Assembly: GCF_000420765.1 (NCBI RefSeq)
Contig: NZ_ATVO01000004.1
Span: 23,501 to 87,500, forward strand
Direction: 5' to 3'
Source: Sandarakinorhabdus limnophila DSM 17366
Lineage (GTDB): Bacteria; Pseudomonadota; Alphaproteobacteria; Sphingomonadales; Sphingomonadaceae
Length of the DNA stretch: 64,000 bases
The notes beneath the pieces were generated by a model that was given only the letters and a program-made list of their open reading frames with translations, ran no database searches and was not told the origin of the DNA. Made by a program: the position numbers and the translations under genes. Position 1 is the stretch's first letter; every line of letters begins with the position of its first letter. Shown here in pieces: positions 36,832 through 45,814 of the stretch.

Positions 36832-38295
36832 ATGGCCACGGTTTATGGAAGCCGAGTGAACGAAATCCCGGACAACACCCCCGAATATAGCGTCAGCGAG
36901 ATCGCCGGCGCGCTGAAGCGCACGGTGGAGACCGCCTTTGGCCAGGTGCGCGTGCGCGGCGAGCTTTCGGGATTCCGCCGCCAATCCAGCGGCCACTGGT
37001 ATGGCAGCCTGAAGGACGAACGCGCCCTGATCGATCTCGCCATGTGGCGCGGGCCGGCGGCAAACCTCTCTTTCCGCCCGGAAGACGGCCTGGAAGTCAT
37101 CGTCACCGGCAAGCTCACCACCTATCCCGGCCGCTCCAAATATCAGCTGATCGTCGAATCGATGGAGCCGGCCGGCGTCGGCGCGCTGCTCGCCCAGATC
37201 GAGGCGCGGCGGCTGAAACTGCAAGCCGAAGGCCTGTTCGATCCGGCGCGCAAGAAGCAGTTGCCGTGGCTACCCGGTACCATTGGCGTCGTCACCAGCC
37301 CCACCGGCGCCGTGATTCGCGACATTCTGCACCGTCTGGCCGATCGCTTCCCGCGCCGCGTGCTGGTGTGGCCGGTGGCAGTGCAGGGCGAAGGCAGCGC
37401 CGCGCAGGTCGCCAATGCCATCGCCGGCTTCAACGCTATTCCTGCTGGCGGGCCGATTCCGCGCCCCGATCTGATCATCGTCGCGCGCGGCGGCGGCTCC
37501 ATCGAGGATCTGGCCGCCTTCAATGAGGAAAATGTCGTGCGCGCCGCTGCCGCCAGCCAGATCCCGCTGATCAGCGCGGTCGGGCATGAGACGGACACGA
37601 CGCTGATCGATTATGCGTCGGATTGGCGCGCGCCCACACCCACCGCAGCCGCGGAACGCGCCGTGCCGGTGCGTGCCGAGTTGGCCGCCTCCATCGCCAT
37701 GATGGCCGGGCGGCTCGATGCCGGCGTGGTGCGCGGCTGGAAACAGCGCCGCGAACGCAGTGTCGGCCTCGCCCGCCGGCTGCCGCAACCCAGGAACCTG
37801 ATCGGGCTGGTGGCACAGCGCATCGACGATCTTGCCGAACGCCTGCCCAATGCGCTCAACGCCCGCGCCGCCCAAGTGGCCTTGCGCCTGAACAACGCCG
37901 GCACCCGCCTGCGCCCGGCGCTGCTCACCGCCCGCCTGGAGCGCAGCAGCGAACGGCTGGCCGGCGCCTCGGCGCGGTTGGCCCCGGCGCTGGCCCGGCC
38001 ATTGAATGCGGATGCACAGAAACTCACCTGCATCGGCGCCGGCCTGCGGCCGTTCCTGATCGAATCGCGGCTGGGCACGGCGTCCGCCCGGCTGGCACAG
38101 GCGACACGCATGCTGGACAGTCTCAGCCCGCTCGCGGTTTTGGCCCGCGGCTACGCCATTGTCACCGGCCCGGATGGCCATGTCGTGGCGTCGGCCAGCG
38201 CCGCTGCGGCAAAGCCAAGCTTGACGATCCGCTTCGCAGATGGCGAAACGCCGGTCTTCACCCAACCTGTCCCGCCACAGGGGAGTCTGTTCTGA
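36832..38295 (+). CDS. xseA: exodeoxyribonuclease VII large subunit
   Basis: 487 residues. The N-terminal OB domain includes YSVSEIAGALKRTVETAFGQVRVRGELSGF; the catalytic domain has GVVTSPTGAVIRDI, ARGGGSIEDLAAFNEE and SAVGHETDTTLIDYASD; a long coiled-coil region follows. It degrades single-stranded DNA to acid-insoluble oligonucleotides as the large part of XseA/XseB. A GTG at 36856 after GGAAG is an alternative start. The stop overlaps the DUF2093 gene as TGATG. Confidence 0.96.
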   Translation: MATVYGSRVNEIPDNTPEYSVSEIAGALKRTVETAFGQVRVRGELSGFRRQSSGHWYGSLKDERALIDLAMWRGPAANLSFRPEDGLEVIVTGKLTTYPGRSKYQLIVESMEPAGVGALLAQIEARRLKLQAEGLFDPARKKQLPWLPGTIGVVTSPTGAVIRDILHRLADRFPRRVLVWPVAVQGEGSAAQVANAIAGFNAIPAGGPIPRPDLIIVARGGGSIEDLAAFNEENVVRAAAASQIPLISAVGHETDTTLIDYASDWRAPTPTAAAERAVPVRAELAASIAMMAGRLDAGVVRGWKQRRERSVGLARRLPQPRNLIGLVAQRIDDLAERLPNALNARAAQVALRLNNAGTRLRPALLTARLERSSERLAGASARLAPALARPLNADAQKLTCIGAGLRPFLIESRLGTASARLAQATRMLDSLSPLAVLARGYAIVTGPDGHVVASASAAAAKPSLTIRFADGETPVFTQPVPPQGSLF

Positions 38296-38516
38296 TGCTC
38301 GATCGTTTCGGCCGACCGGCCCGCCTGCTCTATGAATCGGGCAGCTATCGCATCGTCGAAGCCGGCGATCATGTGCTGTGCGCCGTCACCGGCCAGCGCA
38401 TCAACCTGGCGTCCCTGCGTTACTGGAGCCACGAGCTGCAGGAAGCCTATTTCAGCGCCGATGTTGCCAGCAAGCGTTACGCCGAAATGCGCGCGAAGGG
38501 CATGTTTCCCGCGTGA
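38295..38516 (+). CDS. DUF2093 domain protein
   Basis: 73 residues with the DUF2093 pattern RPARLLYESGSYRIVEAGDHVLCAVTGQRINLASLRYWS. It is coupled at both ends by TGATG overlaps, upstream with xseA and downstream with the M23 peptidase. The function is unknown; the tight coupling with xseA is common in alphaproteobacteria. Confidence 0.9.
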   Translation: MLDRFGRPARLLYESGSYRIVEAGDHVLCAVTGQRINLASLRYWSHELQEAYFSADVASKRYAEMRAKGMFPA

Positions 38517-39373
38517 TGCGCCATCTGGCCTTGCCGGTTCTGGTGGCAACCGCCGCCATCACTGGTGCGGCCGCGCCGTTGCCGCTGGCCGTCGCCCAGC
38601 CGCTCACGGCCGTGCAGGGCCAGTTGCTGATCACTGCGCTGCCTGCGGGCAGCCATGATCTGCGACTGGATGGGCAACCGGTGCATCTGGATGGCGATGG
38701 CCGTTTCATGCTGGGTGTGGACCGCGATTTTACCGGCACCAAGGCGTTGGAGTGGGTGACGAAGGATGGCCGCAGTGCCCGCCGTGATCTGGTGGTGACG
38801 GGCCGTGAGTGGGTGATCGATCGCTTGCCCGCCCGCCTCAATCCACCGGCCGACCCCAACGCGCCGCGCAACCTGGAATATGAAGCACGGCGCGAGGCCG
38901 AGGTGGCGCAGGTGAAGGCTGCCCGCGCCGAAACCTCGCCCTGGCCATTCTGGCGCGCGCCCTTCCAGTGGCCGGCCACGGGGCGCATCTCCACGCATTT
39001 TGGCGCGCAGCGCGTCTATGGCGACATCCCGGCCAGCTATCACGGCGGCATGGACATCGCCGCCCCGCACGGCACGCCGGTGAAAGCGCCCATCCCCGGC
39101 GTGGTGCGGCTGGCGGCCGGGCCGTTCATGCTGGAAGGCAATCTGATCATCATCGATCATGGCCGCGGGCTGTTCTCGGCAATGATGCACCTCTCCAAGC
39201 TGGAGGTGAAACCCGGTGACATCGTGGCGCAAGGCCAGGTGATCGGCCGCATCGGCTCCACCGGGCGTTCCACCGGGCCCCATTTGCACTGGGGCATGAC
39301 CTGGCATGGCGTGAAGGTTGATCCCGAAGCGTTGCTGCCGCCGATGCCCGCGAAGGACGCGACGGGGCGCTAA
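38516..39373 (+). CDS. M23 family metallopeptidase
   Basis: 285 residues with a signal peptide MRHLALPVLVATAAITGAAA. The lysostaphin-type peptidase domain is in the C-terminal half: zinc His and Asp in HGGMDIAAPHGTPV and the HxH of GPHLHWGM. It is probably a periplasmic peptidoglycan endopeptidase. The ATG overlaps the DUF2093 stop. Its stop lies three bases from that of the convergent gene. Confidence 0.92.
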   Translation: MRHLALPVLVATAAITGAAAPLPLAVAQPLTAVQGQLLITALPAGSHDLRLDGQPVHLDGDGRFMLGVDRDFTGTKALEWVTKDGRSARRDLVVTGREWVIDRLPARLNPPADPNAPRNLEYEARREAEVAQVKAARAETSPWPFWRAPFQWPATGRISTHFGAQRVYGDIPASYHGGMDIAAPHGTPVKAPIPGVVRLAAGPFMLEGNLIIIDHGRGLFSAMMHLSKLEVKPGDIVAQGQVIGRIGSTGRSTGPHLHWGMTWHGVKVDPEALLPPMPAKDATGR

Positions 39374-39376
39374 GCC

Positions 39377-39925
39377 TTACTCCACCACGCGCTTCACCCG
39401 CACCGCCAGCTGGCCATCCACATTGGCGAGATAGCTGCCCATCGCCGCGCGGCGGATGCGGATCTTCATGCCCGGCTTGGGATCGCGGCGGAAACCGATG
39501 GCATCGGTCTGCAGCCAGATGCTGCCATCATCCAGCACGAAACGCCAGCCGGCGGTGCGGCTGGGCCGGGCGGCGGTGATGGTCGCCTCGATCTCGGTCA
39601 GGGCGCCGCGTTCGTCCTTTTTCTCGCCTTCGGCCACTTCGTCCTTGTCGGCGCCGAACAGGTTGAAACTGGGCAGCGCCAGACCGAACAGGCCGCGCCG
39701 CGCCTTCTTCACCTCTTCCTTGTCGGCCACCAGCACGTCGCGATTTTCCACCGCGCCGGCCAGGGCGGCCACGCCGGCATCAAGGCAGGCCAGCCGTGCC
39801 GTCGCATCGGTGAGCGCGCGGCAGTCGAGCAATTTCTGCACCACCGCCGGCGGGGCCTGCTTCGGCTTGTCGGCAGCAGCAGCGGGGGCGGCAATCAGCA
39901 GCAGGGCGAGCGGGGCAATGCGCAT
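39377..39925 (-). CDS. hypothetical secreted protein
   Basis: 182 residues: signal peptide MRIAPLALLLIAAPAAAADK, then a short conserved-looking CRALTDATARLACLDAG with two Cys, a charged linker, and a C-terminal beta-rich part (WRFVLDDGSIWLQTD ... RIRRAAMGSYLANVDGQLAVRVKRVVE). I know similar small periplasmic proteins in sphingomonads but no function. GAGG precedes the ATG at 39925. Confidence 0.78.
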   Translation of the reverse strand: MRIAPLALLLIAAPAAAADKPKQAPPAVVQKLLDCRALTDATARLACLDAGVAALAGAVENRDVLVADKEEVKKARRGLFGLALPSFNLFGADKDEVAEGEKKDERGALTEIEATITAARPSRTAGWRFVLDDGSIWLQTDAIGFRRDPKPGMKIRIRRAAMGSYLANVDGQLAVRVKRVVE

Positions 39926-40037
39926 GGGTGAACCTCGTATCTCTCTGCGACCTTTGATACGCCATCGCGGCATTGCCGCCAACTGGCTTGCCGCTGCGCG
40001 CGGGGCAGGCCATGACAGGCGAAACGGAGGGGACATC

Positions 40038-41942
40038 ATGAAATACGCCGCATTCAGCCTGCTGCTGGCCGCCGCTGCCACGGCACAGACACCCACGATG
40101 CAGCCCGATATCGCCGCCCCGTTCAACGCGGTGACACCGGCGGCCGATTATATCCGGCGCGAAGTGATGCTCCCGATGCGCGATGGGGTGAAACTCTACA
40201 CGGTGATCGTGATGAAGAAGGGCACGGCCAATGGCCCGATCCTGCTGACCCGTACGGTGTACAACGCCGGCAAGAACACCTCGCGCAATCCCAGCCAGTC
40301 CATCACCGAGATCTTGCCGATAAGCGATGCCGAATTCGTCACCGATGGCTATATCCGCGTCTATCAGGATGTGCGCGGCCGCAACAAATCCGAAGGCGAT
40401 TATGTGATCACCCGGCCGCTGAAAGGCCCGCTGAACAACACCGCCACCGATCACAGCACCGATGCGTATGACACGATCGACTGGCTGGTGAAGAATGTGC
40501 CGGAAACCAACGGCCGCGTTGCCATCACCGGATCGTCTTACCCCGGTTTCACCAGCCTGATGGCGCTGGTCGATCCGCACCCGGCGTTGAAGGCCGCCGT
40601 GCCGATGTCCCCCATGGTCGATGGCTGGATGGGCGACGACTGGTTCCACAACGGCGCCTTCCGCCAGACCATGCTGGATTATTTCACAGGGCAGACCGCG
40701 ACCAAGAACGACGAAGACCCGGTCGCCATGGGCCACCGCGATTATTATGCCGAGTTCCTCAGCGCCGGATCGGTGGGCGGCTATATCGCCCGCTATGGCC
40801 TCGATACGCTGCCCGGCGTGAAGAAACTGATGGAGCACCCATCGTACGACAGTTGGTGGCAGGGCCAGGCGCTCGACAAGATATTGGGTGCCCGCCCGCT
40901 GACGGTGCCGACCATGCTGGTGGTGGGCCAGTGGGACCAGGAAGACAGCTATGGCGCTCCGGCCGTCTATCGCGCGCTGGAACCCAAGGACACCGGCAAC
41001 AAGCTGCTGTCCCTCGTCATCGGGCCATGGCGGCATTCGGGCGTGAATTATGATGGTTCGTCGCTGGGCGTGCTGAAGTTTGCTGGCGACACCGGCCTGC
41101 AATTCCGCCGCGACGTGATGAAGCCGTTCCTCGATTCCCATGTGAAGACCGGTGCGCCGGCCTTCGACACGCCGCCGGTGCTGACCTATGCCGTGAATGC
41201 CGACAAATGGCAGCGTCACGATCGCTTCCCGGCGGGCGAGACGGTGAATCTCTATCTTGATGACCGCTTCAGCCTGTCGTTGACCGCGCCGGCCGCCAAG
41301 GCGGCGCACGATGATTATGTCTCCGATCCGGCCCACCCGGTGCCGTTCGTGCCGGTGCCCGTGAACGTGCGCGACCGCACGGTGTGGGGGCCGTGGCTGG
41401 TGAGCGACCAGCGCCATGCCAGTGTGCGCCCCGATGTCGTCACCTATGTCTCCCAGCCGCTGAAGGCACCGCTGCAGATCCATGGCCAGCCGGAGGCCAA
41501 TCTGTTCGCCAGCACATCCGGCACCGACAGTGATTGGGTGGTGAAGCTGATCGACGTCTTCCCCGAGGAAAATAGCGCCCAGCCTGAACAGGCCGGCCTG
41601 CAGCTCGGCATCGGCATGGAGATTTTCCGCGGCCGCTATGTGAAGAGCTTTGAAAAGCCGGAACCGCTCACTCCCGGCAAGGCCGAGCGCTACCGCTTCC
41701 TGCTGCCCGGCGTGAACCATGTGATCCCGGCCGGCCACCGGCTGATGGTGCAGGTGCAATCAAGCTGGTTCCCGCTCTATGACCGCAACCCGCAGAAATT
41801 CGTGCCCAACATCTTCACCGCGTCTCTGCAAGACTATCAAAAGGCGACGCAGGGCGTGTGGCGCGATACACAGCGGCCCAGCCACATCGCCATTCCGGTG
41901 GTGGGCGGTGCTGCTGCCGCCCGTGCTGCCCTGAACAACTGA
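40038..41942 (+). CDS. CocE/NonD family hydrolase
   Basis: 634 residues: signal peptide MKYAAFSLLLAAAATAQ, then an S15/X-Pro dipeptidyl-peptidase-like alpha/beta hydrolase domain with the nucleophile in ITGSSYPGF, and a C-terminal jelly-roll (galactose-binding-like) domain. Members hydrolyse esters or peptides such as alpha-amino acid esters and cephalosporin precursors; the substrate here is unknown. GGAGGGG precedes the ATG. Confidence 0.92.
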   Translation: MKYAAFSLLLAAAATAQTPTMQPDIAAPFNAVTPAADYIRREVMLPMRDGVKLYTVIVMKKGTANGPILLTRTVYNAGKNTSRNPSQSITEILPISDAEFVTDGYIRVYQDVRGRNKSEGDYVITRPLKGPLNNTATDHSTDAYDTIDWLVKNVPETNGRVAITGSSYPGFTSLMALVDPHPALKAAVPMSPMVDGWMGDDWFHNGAFRQTMLDYFTGQTATKNDEDPVAMGHRDYYAEFLSAGSVGGYIARYGLDTLPGVKKLMEHPSYDSWWQGQALDKILGARPLTVPTMLVVGQWDQEDSYGAPAVYRALEPKDTGNKLLSLVIGPWRHSGVNYDGSSLGVLKFAGDTGLQFRRDVMKPFLDSHVKTGAPAFDTPPVLTYAVNADKWQRHDRFPAGETVNLYLDDRFSLSLTAPAAKAAHDDYVSDPAHPVPFVPVPVNVRDRTVWGPWLVSDQRHASVRPDVVTYVSQPLKAPLQIHGQPEANLFASTSGTDSDWVVKLIDVFPEENSAQPEQAGLQLGIGMEIFRGRYVKSFEKPEPLTPGKAERYRFLLPGVNHVIPAGHRLMVQVQSSWFPLYDRNPQKFVPNIFTASLQDYQKATQGVWRDTQRPSHIAIPVVGGAAAARAALNN

Positions 41943-41953
41943 AAGAAAAAACA

Positions 41954-42349
41954 ATGTTGACCATTTATCCAATCACCACCCTTGCGCTCGTGCTGGCGCT
42001 GATCGTCTATTTCGCCCTGTCGGTGAATGTCGGCCGCGCCCGCGCCACCTGGAACGTGCCGGCGCCGCAAGCCAGCGGCCACCCGGAGTTCGACAAGCGT
42101 TACCGCGTGCAGATGAACACGCTGGAGCAACTGGCGCTGTTCGTGCCGGGCGTGATTGTCGGCGCGCCGGTGCTGGGCGATCTTGTCGCCGGCGGCCTTG
42201 CCCTGCTGTGGAGCGTGGGCCGCATCGTCTTTGCCAGCGCCTATTACACGGATCCGGCCAAGCGCGGGCCGGGCTTCGGCCTCACCCTGCTGCCCAGCCT
42301 GGTGCTGTTGCTGGCCGGTGCCTGGGGCGCGATCTCCGCGCTAATCTGA
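41954..42349 (+). CDS. MAPEG family protein
   Basis: 131 residues with four membrane helices (about 5-25, 52-72, 75-95, 108-128) and the signature RYRVQMNTLEQLALF, typical of the MAPEG family. Human relatives act in eicosanoid and glutathione metabolism; bacterial members are poorly characterised. Eleven bases after the CocE hydrolase. Confidence 0.9.
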   Translation: MLTIYPITTLALVLALIVYFALSVNVGRARATWNVPAPQASGHPEFDKRYRVQMNTLEQLALFVPGVIVGAPVLGDLVAGGLALLWSVGRIVFASAYYTDPAKRGPGFGLTLLPSLVLLLAGAWGAISALI

Positions 42350-42358
42350 AAACGCCAA

Positions 42359-42390
42359 CCGGCCCGGCATCCATCGGAATGCCGGGCCGG
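42359..42390. terminator. perfect 12-bp hairpin between convergent genes
   Basis: CCGGCCCGGCAT, an 8-base loop, ATGCCGGGCCGG. It has no U-run on either side, so it may block RNA decay or help rho-independent stopping only weakly. Confidence 0.6.
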
Positions 42391-42397
42391 AGGGGTA

Positions 42398-42428
42398 CTG
42401 TGCCGGGCGGGAGAGTTGCCCGGCACAG
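42398..42428. terminator. second perfect hairpin in the same gap
   Basis: CTGTGCCGGGC, a 9-base loop, GCCCGGCACAG: eleven perfect pairs, eight bases after the first hairpin and just before the end of the OmpW gene. Confidence 0.6.
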
Positions 42429-42434
42429 GAGAGC

Positions 42435-43091
42435 TCAGAAGCGCCAGCCGACGCCGACGCCGATGATCAGCGGGTTGATATCGGCCCTGAGGTTGTTGAC
42501 CAACGCGCCGGTGGTCAGCCGGGCATTGGTGTCCATGTCGACATATTTCACGTCGAGGTTGAGGAACATCTTCTCGCTGATGTCGAAATCGACGCCGGCC
42601 TGCAGCGCGAAGCTGAAGCTGTTGGAGAGGTTCACGTTGGTGGCACCGATGGCGGTGTTGAGCTGGGCCGAAGCCTTCTCGTTGTAGAACATCGTCCAGT
42701 TCACGCCGGCGCCCACGTAAGGGTGAATCTTGCCTTCCGGCGCGAAGTGATATTGCAGCGTCAGCGTGGGCGGCAGCACCCAGGTGCAGGCCAGCCGGCC
42801 GACGCCCGCAAGGCTGCCGCCGCCTTCCACGCAATGCTTGGTGGTCGCCGCGATCAGTTCGACGCCGATATGATCGGTCAGCATGTAGGTGAAATCGATT
42901 TCCGGCGCATAGGCATTGGTGATGCTGCCGCTGCTGGTCGGGAAGGTGGGCAGCACGGGGCCGACCTTTTCCTGCGGCTGCACGGTGATGGCGCGCAGCC
43001 GCACCAGAAAATCGCCCTGCGCGGCTGCGGCCGGGCCGGCGGCCAGCACAAGCGCAACAATGGCAGCGGCAGTCTTCAACTTGGTCATCAT
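42435..43091 (-). CDS. OmpW family outer-membrane protein
   Basis: 218 residues: signal peptide MMTKLKTAAAIVALVLAAGPAAAA, then an eight-stranded barrel pattern opening with FLVRLRAITVQP, containing YAPEIDFTYMLTDHIGVELIAATTKH and YHFAPEGKIHPYVGAGVNWT, and ending GVGVGWRF (C-terminal Phe). Small hydrophobic-channel porin of the OmpW type. AGGA lies upstream of 43091; 43088 is also possible. Confidence 0.92.
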   Translation of the reverse strand: MMTKLKTAAAIVALVLAAGPAAAAQGDFLVRLRAITVQPQEKVGPVLPTFPTSSGSITNAYAPEIDFTYMLTDHIGVELIAATTKHCVEGGGSLAGVGRLACTWVLPPTLTLQYHFAPEGKIHPYVGAGVNWTMFYNEKASAQLNTAIGATNVNLSNSFSFALQAGVDFDISEKMFLNLDVKYVDMDTNARLTTGALVNNLRADINPLIIGVGVGWRF

Positions 43092-43270
43092 GTTCGTTCC
43101 TGTTGTCGTGATGACCGCCTTGTGGCGAAGCGTGCGGCTCTTCTCTTTGATCTGGCTCAACAAATGCCTAAGGGTGATTGCGTATCGGGTTTCCCCCTAG
43201 CACCGCAAATGTGAGGGCTGGCGAAGCCGCCAGCGCCCTGTCAGGCTCGGCCAAAATCAGGGGAGAAACG

Positions 43271-44095
43271 ATGATGGGTACACTCACCGGCCGCGTTGCC
43301 TTTGTCACCGGCGCCGCCAGCGGCATCGGCCGCGCTTGCGCCGTCCAGCTGGCAGCTGAAGGCGCCATCGTCTTCGTCACCGATATCGATGCCGAAGGCG
43401 GCCGCAAGACGGTGGAACTGATCGAAGTCGCCGGCGGCCAGGCGACGTTTCGCGGCCAGGACGTGACCGAAGAGCCGCGCTGGGCCGAACTCGTCAATCG
43501 CGTCATGGATCTCTATGGCCGGCTCGATATCCTGGTGAACAACGCCGGCATCGGCACCTCCGGCCTGATCACCGATGTGACGCTGGAACAGTGGAACCGG
43601 CAGATGGACATCAATGTCACCAGCTGCTTCCTCGGCACCAAGCACGCGCTGCCGGCGATGCGCAGCCCGCGGCCCGATGGCCATGTTGGCGGCTCGATCA
43701 TCAACATCTCCTCGGTGGCCGGGCTCGGTGGTTCGGCCGGCATGTCGGCCTATTGCGCCAGCAAGGGCGCAGTGCGGCTGCTCAGCAAAGCCGTCGCCAT
43801 GGAATGTGCGGCCATGAAGGACGGCATCCGCTGCAACAGCGTGCACCCCGGCATCATCGACACGCCGATCTGGCAAAAGATCGACACGTCAGGCGCGCTC
43901 TCCGCCGCGCTGGCCACTGCCAGCCAGCCGGGGGCCAATGCCATCGATGTCGATGCCGTCGGTGCCGGCGCCCCGGTCGGCTTTGCCGGCAAGCCTGAAG
44001 ATATCGCGGCCGGCGTGGTGTTCCTTGCCAGCGATGCCAGCCGTTACATGACAGGTTCGGAACTGGTGATCGACGGCGGGTGGACAGCGCACTGA
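43271..44095 (+). CDS. short-chain dehydrogenase/reductase
   Basis: 274 residues. Rossmann motif GAASGIGRA near the N-terminus, NNAGIGTSG, catalytic Ser and Tyr-x-x-x-Lys in ISSVAGLGGSAGMSAYCASKG, and the typical C-terminal YMTGSELVIDGGWTAH. The Asp after strand 2 (TDIDAEGG) suggests NAD(H) preference. The substrate is unknown; it resembles cyclohexanol/hydroxysteroid-type dehydrogenases. GGGGAGAAACG precedes the ATG. Confidence 0.9.
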   Translation: MMGTLTGRVAFVTGAASGIGRACAVQLAAEGAIVFVTDIDAEGGRKTVELIEVAGGQATFRGQDVTEEPRWAELVNRVMDLYGRLDILVNNAGIGTSGLITDVTLEQWNRQMDINVTSCFLGTKHALPAMRSPRPDGHVGGSIINISSVAGLGGSAGMSAYCASKGAVRLLSKAVAMECAAMKDGIRCNSVHPGIIDTPIWQKIDTSGALSAALATASQPGANAIDVDAVGAGAPVGFAGKPEDIAAGVVFLASDASRYMTGSELVIDGGWTAH

Positions 44096-44113
44096 GCGCC
44101 GGCGGGCTGCGGG

Positions 44114-45217
44114 TTACGGTGTGACCCGCAGCACCTTGCCCGCATCATCGTCCGTCGTCAGCCACACCGCGCCATCAGGGGCCACCCGCACATCGCGGAT
44201 GCGGGCCTTGATCGACGGGAAAATGCGTTCCTGCCGCACCACCCGACCGTCGGCATCCACATCCAGCCGCCGCACCTCCTTGTTCACCAGCGCGCCAACG
44301 ATCAGATCGCCCGCCCAGGCCGGCCATAGCGCGCCGCGATAGACGGCTAGGCCGGACGGCGCGATCGACGGCACCCACACGGCACGGCCATCGATCATGC
44401 CGGGATAGGTCTGGAACGGGCTGATGGTCGCGCCGCTGTAATCCAGGCCCTTGGTCGCCACCGGCCAGCCGTAATTGCCACCCTTTTGGATCAAATTCAG
44501 CTCATCACCGCCCTGCGGCCCGTGTTCATGCGCCCACAGATGGCCATTGGCTGGATCAACCGCAAGCCCTTGTGGATTGCGGTGGCCATAGCTCCAGATA
44601 TGGGGCTGCGCGCCGGCCTTGCCCACAAACGGATTGCCCGCCAGCGGGCGGCCATCATCGGCCATGCGCATGATCTTGCCCAGGCCAGATTGCAGCCGTT
44701 GCGCCTGCTCGCGATAGTCGAAACCGTCGCCGGTGGTCAGCACCAGGCTGCCATCGGGCAGGAAGGCCATGCGCCCGCCAAAATGCACCGGCGTATCCTT
44801 GGCCGGGCTGACCTGGAAGATGAGCTTGGCCTCCACCAGCCGATCCCCGTCCAGCCGGGCGCGGGTAACGCGGGTGAAGTTGGCCCCCTTCTCTCCGGCG
44901 GCATAGCTGAGGTAAATCAAGCCATTATCGGCAAACTTCGGGTGCAGCACCACGTCGAACAGCCCGCCCTGGCTGGCCAACCGCACCGCTGGCACGCCGG
45001 CAATCGCCCGCTTCTGACCGCCGGCGCCGAGCCGCCACAGCCGCCCGGCGCGTTCCGTCACAAGCACATCACCTGCCGGCAAAAACGCAAGGCTCCACGG
45101 GTGATCCAGCCCGCTGGCCATCACCTGCACCTGCTCCGCCTGCGCCGCGCCAGCCGTTAAGAGGCCATGCATGGTCGCAGCAAGAGTTATTAACAACTTT
45201 TTCAGTTTGATTGCCAT
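44114..45217 (-). CDS. PQQ-dependent sugar dehydrogenase (soluble, Asd type)
   Basis: 367 residues with a signal peptide. The six-bladed GSDH propeller is marked by GLDHPWSLAFLPAGDVLVTERAG, GEKGANFTRVTRARL, SYGHRNPQGLAVD and HGPQGGDELNLI, which carry Ca- and PQQ-contacting residues. It is periplasmic and oxidises aldose sugars. No PQQ-synthesis genes lie in the window, so the cofactor must come from elsewhere. Confidence 0.92.
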   Translation of the reverse strand: MAIKLKKLLITLAATMHGLLTAGAAQAEQVQVMASGLDHPWSLAFLPAGDVLVTERAGRLWRLGAGGQKRAIAGVPAVRLASQGGLFDVVLHPKFADNGLIYLSYAAGEKGANFTRVTRARLDGDRLVEAKLIFQVSPAKDTPVHFGGRMAFLPDGSLVLTTGDGFDYREQAQRLQSGLGKIMRMADDGRPLAGNPFVGKAGAQPHIWSYGHRNPQGLAVDPANGHLWAHEHGPQGGDELNLIQKGGNYGWPVATKGLDYSGATISPFQTYPGMIDGRAVWVPSIAPSGLAVYRGALWPAWAGDLIVGALVNKEVRRLDVDADGRVVRQERIFPSIKARIRDVRVAPDGAVWLTTDDDAGKVLRVTP

Positions 45218-45290
45218 TTTCGCCGAATCAACCCTTCCCTCGCGATGCCATCATGGAGTAAGAAGCGACAACGAACAGGAAAAAAACAAC

Positions 45291-45734
45291 ATGGCATCCC
45301 TCAAGGACCTGTTGCGTACTGCCCCGGCCTGGTCCGCCGCGGTCCTCACCACCACCGCCATCGCCAGCATGATTCAAAGCTGGCAGGTGCAATCCGGCCT
45401 GCTCGATCTGGGGGTGAAAATCCCTGCCGGTCTGGCGCTGGAAACGGCGGGCCGCGATTTTGCCGGCCTGTTGCTGCCGTTGCTGGCGGTGTTCGGCTTT
45501 GCCCTTCTGGTCGCCTTCAGTCTCGCGCACTGGCTGAAGCCGCGCCTGCCGCTGCTGGCGCCCATCGCCTGGCCGCTGGCCGGCGGCCTTGCCATCGGGG
45601 CCGTGCTGATGGCCATGCACGCCCAGTTCCAGATGACCCCCCTGGCCGGCGCACGCGGCATGGATGGCTTCATCCTGTTCTGCCTCGCTGGCAGCATCGG
45701 CGGCTTTGTCTTTGGCTGGCTCAAACCGCGCTGA
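45291..45734 (+). CDS. hypothetical membrane protein
   Basis: 147 residues with four hydrophobic helices (about 15-30, 55-75, 85-105, 125-145) joined by short loops; MASLKDLLRTAPAWSAAVLTT at the N-terminus. I recognise no family. AGGAAAAAAAC precedes the ATG. It stands alone between the sugar dehydrogenase (divergent) and clpB. Confidence 0.68.
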   Translation: MASLKDLLRTAPAWSAAVLTTTAIASMIQSWQVQSGLLDLGVKIPAGLALETAGRDFAGLLLPLLAVFGFALLVAFSLAHWLKPRLPLLAPIAWPLAGGLAIGAVLMAMHAQFQMTPLAGARGMDGFILFCLAGSIGGFVFGWLKPR

Positions 45735-45814
45735 ACGCCACTTCCGCAACATCCCTACTTGTGTTGCCATAAAGCCACACCATATCCTCCGGTGAACAGG
45801 AGGACCATCCGCCC

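Noticed and set aside
39780..41759. A 659-codon frame antisense to the CocE-type hydrolase
   Set aside because: Antisense to a clear gene with signal peptide and catalytic motif; no domain on this strand.
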